Below are positions 33,671 to 36,573 of a DNA stretch of 36,573 nucleotides, piece after piece. The DNA comes from Formosa sp. GTDB lineage: Bacteria > Bacteroidota > Bacteroidia > Flavobacteriales > Flavobacteriaceae. A program made the position numbers and the translations under genes. The first letter of the stretch is position 1. Each line of letters opens with the position of its first letter. The stretch spans positions 1 to 36,573 of the forward strand of contig JABHDE010000068.1 of NCBI GenBank assembly GCA_018673215.1, in the 5' to 3' direction. Under the pieces are notes generated by a model. That model was not told the DNA's origin. It did no database searches and saw only the letters and a list, made by a program, of their open reading frames with translations.

Positions 33671-36292
33671 TTAAAATTGTTGCCCTATAATAAAGTGTGT
33701 TTGCCATCCACTTTTAATGGTTTCGCCTGGTAATGGGTCAAACCCATGTCCGAAGTCAATCCCTAACAAACCAAAAGCAGGCATAAATAAACGCAAACCA
33801 ACTCCCGCAGATCGTTTGATTGCGAATGGGTCAAAATCATCAAAGTTATTATAAGAAGCACCACCTTCTAAAAAGGCAAGTGCAAATATTTTTGTTTGTT
33901 GTGCGAGTGTAATGGGGTGTCTAAGCTCTAAAGAAAACTTATTATAGATGGACCCACCATCTTGGCTTGAGAGTGACTGGTTTGGATATCCTCTTAGTGC
34001 AATGGCTTCTCTGCCATCGAGGCTGTAGGTCCCTAATCCATCTCCTCCAAGGAAAAAGCGTTCAAAAGGAATGACACCTCTGTCGTTATTGTAGGCTCCT
34101 AAAAACCCGAATTCAAAGGTGGGTTTCAAAATCAACTTTCCAGCCAGCTTAGTGTACCATTCCCCTTTAAATTTAATTTTATAAAACTCTAACCATTTAT
34201 AACGTTCTTGGTCAATTTCTCCAATGCGTTCTGAAGCAGTATTCCTGATTTCAGCAGCTTCAGGGGTCGATGTTGTTGCGTATTGTTGTATCAGATCATT
34301 TTGCTCTTCTCTCTCTGTTTTTAAAGCGCTATAATCTACATTGTTAACTAAAGAGTATGGAAAACTAAATTTTGCGGTTAAGCTAAAACTTGAACCACCT
34401 TCTGGATATATAGGGTCATTAAAAGTATTGTTTCTACTCAACCCAACAGTGTAAGCCAAATTGTTTGAGTTACCGTTTCCAAATGTAAATAAGCCTGTAT
34501 TGTAATTATTTAAATCATAATATTGAAAACTTATAGCTTGCGACAATACAAAGTAATCATCTGGAACGGATAGTTTTTTGGCGACTCCAAGCGTAATACC
34601 AGTGATGTTAAAGCTTCTATCTTTATCGGCATCTCTTGTGGCAGGATTGTATAAAAATTGTTTAGTTTGAGACAACGATGAAGAAAATTGAACAGGTTTT
34701 TTACCGCCTAGCCACGGTTCTGTAAATGACAAGCTGTAAGTCTGGAAAAATCTACTAGCTTGTAAACGTAATGCTAAACTTTGACCATCACCCATAGGAA
34801 AGGGCTTGTAAGCTTTTTCATTAAAAAGGTCTTTTATAGCAAAATTATTAAACGAAAGACCTAAGGTTCCGATGAATCCACCTCCTCCGTAACCTCCTTG
34901 TAATTCAATTTGACTTGCCCCTTTTTCAACAACTGTATACTCAACGTCTAAAGTACCATCTGTAGGGTTTACATTCTTTAAATCTGGGGAGATTTGTTGA
35001 GCATCAAAATAGCCAAGCTGGCCAAGTTCACGAATGGTTCTTACAATATTACTTTTGCTATACAGCTGACCTGGTCGGGTTCGTAATTCTCTGTATATAA
35101 CCGCATCATTCGTTTTATCATTTCCAGTAACATTGATGTTTTTGAAATATGCTGGTTTTCCTTCAGTAACTCGAATTTCCATATCTATGATATTTCCATC
35201 AGTGCTTACTTCAACAGGTGTAATTGTAGAAAAAAGATAGCCATTATTCTGATATAAATTTGTTAAATCAAAGGCGTCAGGGTCAGAGTTGTCTGCGATT
35301 CTTTTTTCTAATTCAATACCGTTGTAAGTGTCTCCCTTCCTAATTTTTAAAACTTGATTTAGTTGTTCGTCTGAATAGATCGTATTCCCTAAGAAATTAA
35401 TAGCCCCATAATAATACTTTTCTCCTTCTTCAACTCCAATATTTAAGCTGATTGTATTATTGTTGTTGGTGGTGAGAGTGTCAGAAATGATTCGTGCATC
35501 TCTGTATCCTTTTTCTTTGTATTTATCGACGATGCTTTGTAAATCTTCCTTGTAGTCAGCTTCAATATATTTAGAACGTTTTAAGATTCTTAATACATTT
35601 TTCTGCTTCGTATTTTTCATTGCTTTACGAAGTTTCTTGGCACTCAGTTTTCCAGTACCATTAAATGTAATATTTCTAACCTTTATTTTTTGACCTTTAT
35701 CAATTCGTACAAGCATGTCAACTCTCGACTTTTTAACAGAATCCACAACCTTTGACGTAGTAACAGTTGTTTTGGCATTTAAAAATCCAAGTTTCCGATA
35801 TTTGTTTTCAAGATAATTTTTGGTAGTCGTTATGAGGTTTTCAGTGACTTTAACACCAGACGTGAGGTTATTTTCTTTGATGATTTCTTTGATTTTCCCT
35901 TTTTTGAGGCCAACAATTTTGACGTCTTTTAGTTCTGGTAAATCGTTTAAAGCTATCTCTAAGTAAACGTTGCTTCCTTCGGTTTTAGTTGCAAACACCT
36001 CAATACTACTAAATAAGTTTGAATCCCATAATTTTTTAATTGCAGCACTTATTTTAACTCCTCCTGGTATGATTACAGCTTCTCCTTTTTTTAACCCAGA
36101 GTACGTAATGATAGTTTCAGCACCATAAGAAGTGTCTCCACTAACATTAATGTCAGCAATGGTGAAAGTTGATGTTTTCAGTTTTATTTCTTGGGAGAAT
36201 ATTACAAAACTGCTCAAAAGTAAACTGAAGCAAAGTAGTGTATTTCTGTATCTAAAAGCTTTATCAATGAAGCTGTTCACTTGTTTTTCCAA
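33671..36292 (-). CDS. bamA: Outer-membrane protein assembly factor BamA
   Basis: 873 residues. After a signal (about 1-34, ending VIFSQ) there are five POTRA domains (about 40-440) and the Omp85 beta-barrel. Barrel features include [18 protein letters not shown], the substrate-lid motif LRGYPNQSL (VRGF/Y type) and [21 protein letters not shown]. It inserts beta-barrel proteins into the outer membrane. The start overlaps the uppS 3' end by 29 bp in another frame and no later in-frame Met offers a signal peptide, so coupled translation is likely. OmpH chaperones follow. Confidence 0.95.
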   Translation of the reverse strand: MEKQVNSFIDKAFRYRNTLLCFSLLLSSFVIFSQEIKLKTSTFTIADINVSGDTSYGAETIITYSGLKKGEAVIIPGGVKISAAIKKLWDSNLFSSIEVFATKTEGSNVYLEIALNDLPELKDVKIVGLKKGKIKEIIKENNLTSGVKVTENLITTTKNYLENKYRKLGFLNAKTTVTTSKVVDSVKKSRVDMLVRIDKGQKIKVRNITFNGTGKLSAKKLRKAMKNTKQKNVLRILKRSKYIEADYKEDLQSIVDKYKEKGYRDARIISDTLTTNNNNTISLNIGVEEGEKYYYGAINFLGNTIYSDEQLNQVLKIRKGDTYNGIELEKRIADNSDPDAFDLTNLYQNNGYLFSTITPVEVSTDGNIIDMEIRVTEGKPAYFKNINVTGNDKTNDAVIYRELRTRPGQLYSKSNIVRTIRELGQLGYFDAQQISPDLKNVNPTDGTLDVEYTVVEKGASQIELQGGYGGGGFIGTLGLSFNNFAIKDLFNEKAYKPFPMGDGQSLALRLQASRFFQTYSLSFTEPWLGGKKPVQFSSSLSQTKQFLYNPATRDADKDRSFNITGITLGVAKKLSVPDDYFVLSQAISFQYYDLNNYNTGLFTFGNGNSNNLAYTVGLSRNNTFNDPIYPEGGSSFSLTAKFSFPYSLVNNVDYSALKTEREEQNDLIQQYATTSTPEAAEIRNTASERIGEIDQERYKWLEFYKIKFKGEWYTKLAGKLILKPTFEFGFLGAYNNDRGVIPFERFFLGGDGLGTYSLDGREAIALRGYPNQSLSSQDGGSIYNKFSLELRHPITLAQQTKIFALAFLEGGASYNNFDDFDPFAIKRSAGVGLRLFMPAFGLLGIDFGHGFDPLPGETIKSGWQTHFIIGQQF

Positions 36293-36573
36293 ATCGTCTT
36301 TCTCTTTTTTGATAATTTATAATGGCTTCATACAAATTTTCATTTGTAAAATCTGGCCAATATACATCAGTAAAATATAATTCTGCATAGGCAATCTGCC
36401 ATAACAGGAAGTTACTGATACGTTTTTCACCGCTTGTACGGATCAATAAATCCACATCTGGCAAATTCTGGGTGTAAAGATGCTGATTAATTAGCGTTTC
36501 ATCAATGTTTTCTACTGAAATTATATTATTTTTAACTTTATCACATATTTGTCTTGTTGCATTTACAAGTTCA
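36264..36573 (-). CDS. uppS: Undecaprenyl diphosphate synthase, 3' part (cut by window edge)
   Basis: The visible C-terminal 102 residues include [20 protein letters not shown] and [18 protein letters not shown], then [11 protein letters not shown], the diagnostic cis-prenyltransferase signature. The start lies beyond 36573. The enzyme makes the C55 lipid carrier for peptidoglycan and O-antigen by adding isoprene units to farnesyl diphosphate. It overlaps bamA by 29 bp. Confidence 0.93.
   Translation of the reverse strand, partial: ELVNATRQICDKVKNNIISVENIDETLINQHLYTQNLPDVDLLIRTSGEKRISNFLLWQIAYAELYFTDVYWPDFTNENLYEAIINYQKRERRFGKTSEQLH

Noticed and set aside
1-36573. CRISPR array, rRNA or insertion sequence
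   Set aside because: No regular repeat-spacer pattern, rRNA-like conserved sequence or transposase was seen.

Overview
The window is AT-rich DNA from a member of the Bacteroidota, almost certainly a marine Flavobacteriaceae. The evidence is SusC/SusD pairs, type IX secretion (T9SS) C-terminal sorting domains, a PorP/SprF protein, lipoproteins with acidic residues after the lipobox Cys, promoter-like TAnnTTTG boxes without clear Shine-Dalgarno sites, and a core block (yceD-rpmF-fabH-accB-accC and uppS-bamA-ompH-ompH-murI) arranged as in flavobacteria. Species cannot be set from sequence reading alone.

Region 1 (1-480) has no convincing protein gene. It holds the 3' half of a tRNA-Ala(GGC) without D-arm or acceptor 5' strand, a perfect 12-bp tandem repeat and a strong terminator. 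The truncated tRNA looks like an attachment site left by an integrative element lying to the left.

Region 2 (480-16479, minus strand) is a 16-kb, nine-gene polysaccharide utilization locus. Transcription order is: T9SS-secreted protein with two binding-type modules and no catalytic domain, SusC, SusD, PKD/CBM-like surface lipoprotein, secreted GH5 with CBM6 modules and a T9SS tail, Fn3-like lipoprotein, GH16 lipoprotein, GH30 lipoprotein, MFS sugar transporter. GH16 (beta-1,3) plus GH30 (beta-1,6) plus GH5 and a hexose-type permease fit a branched beta-1,3/1,6-glucan such as laminarin. The likely scheme is capture and cutting at the cell surface, import through SusCD, trimming in the periplasm or at the surface, and glucose uptake by the MFS permease. 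A divergent gene (16710-19535) encodes a membrane-spanning sensor (propeller, Y_Y_Y, TM, coiled coil) ending directly in a LuxR-type HTH, and probably regulates the locus.

Region 3 (19536-21309) has two exported proteins of unknown role, an NTF2/SnoaL-like lipoprotein and a duplicated alpha/beta-barrel-like protein, ending in a clear terminator.

Region 4 (21310-36573) is housekeeping: mscL, ribE, pdxA, yceD(DUF177)-rpmF, fabH-accB-accC, an FAD oxidoreductase, an Nfu-type Fe-S scaffold with duplicated N-terminal domain, a decayed T9SS type-B adhesin gene followed by an intact porP/sprF-like gene, murI, two ompH/skp genes (one with a long Lys/Ala/Glu/Arg repeat tail), bamA and the 3' part of uppS.

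Most notable points are a roughly 160-residue module with a conserved Cys pair that occurs three times in two PUL proteins, the catalytic-domain-less T9SS protein at the head of the PUL, the kinase-less membrane regulator, the gutted T9SS type-B gene beside its intact PorP partner, and the truncated tRNA.
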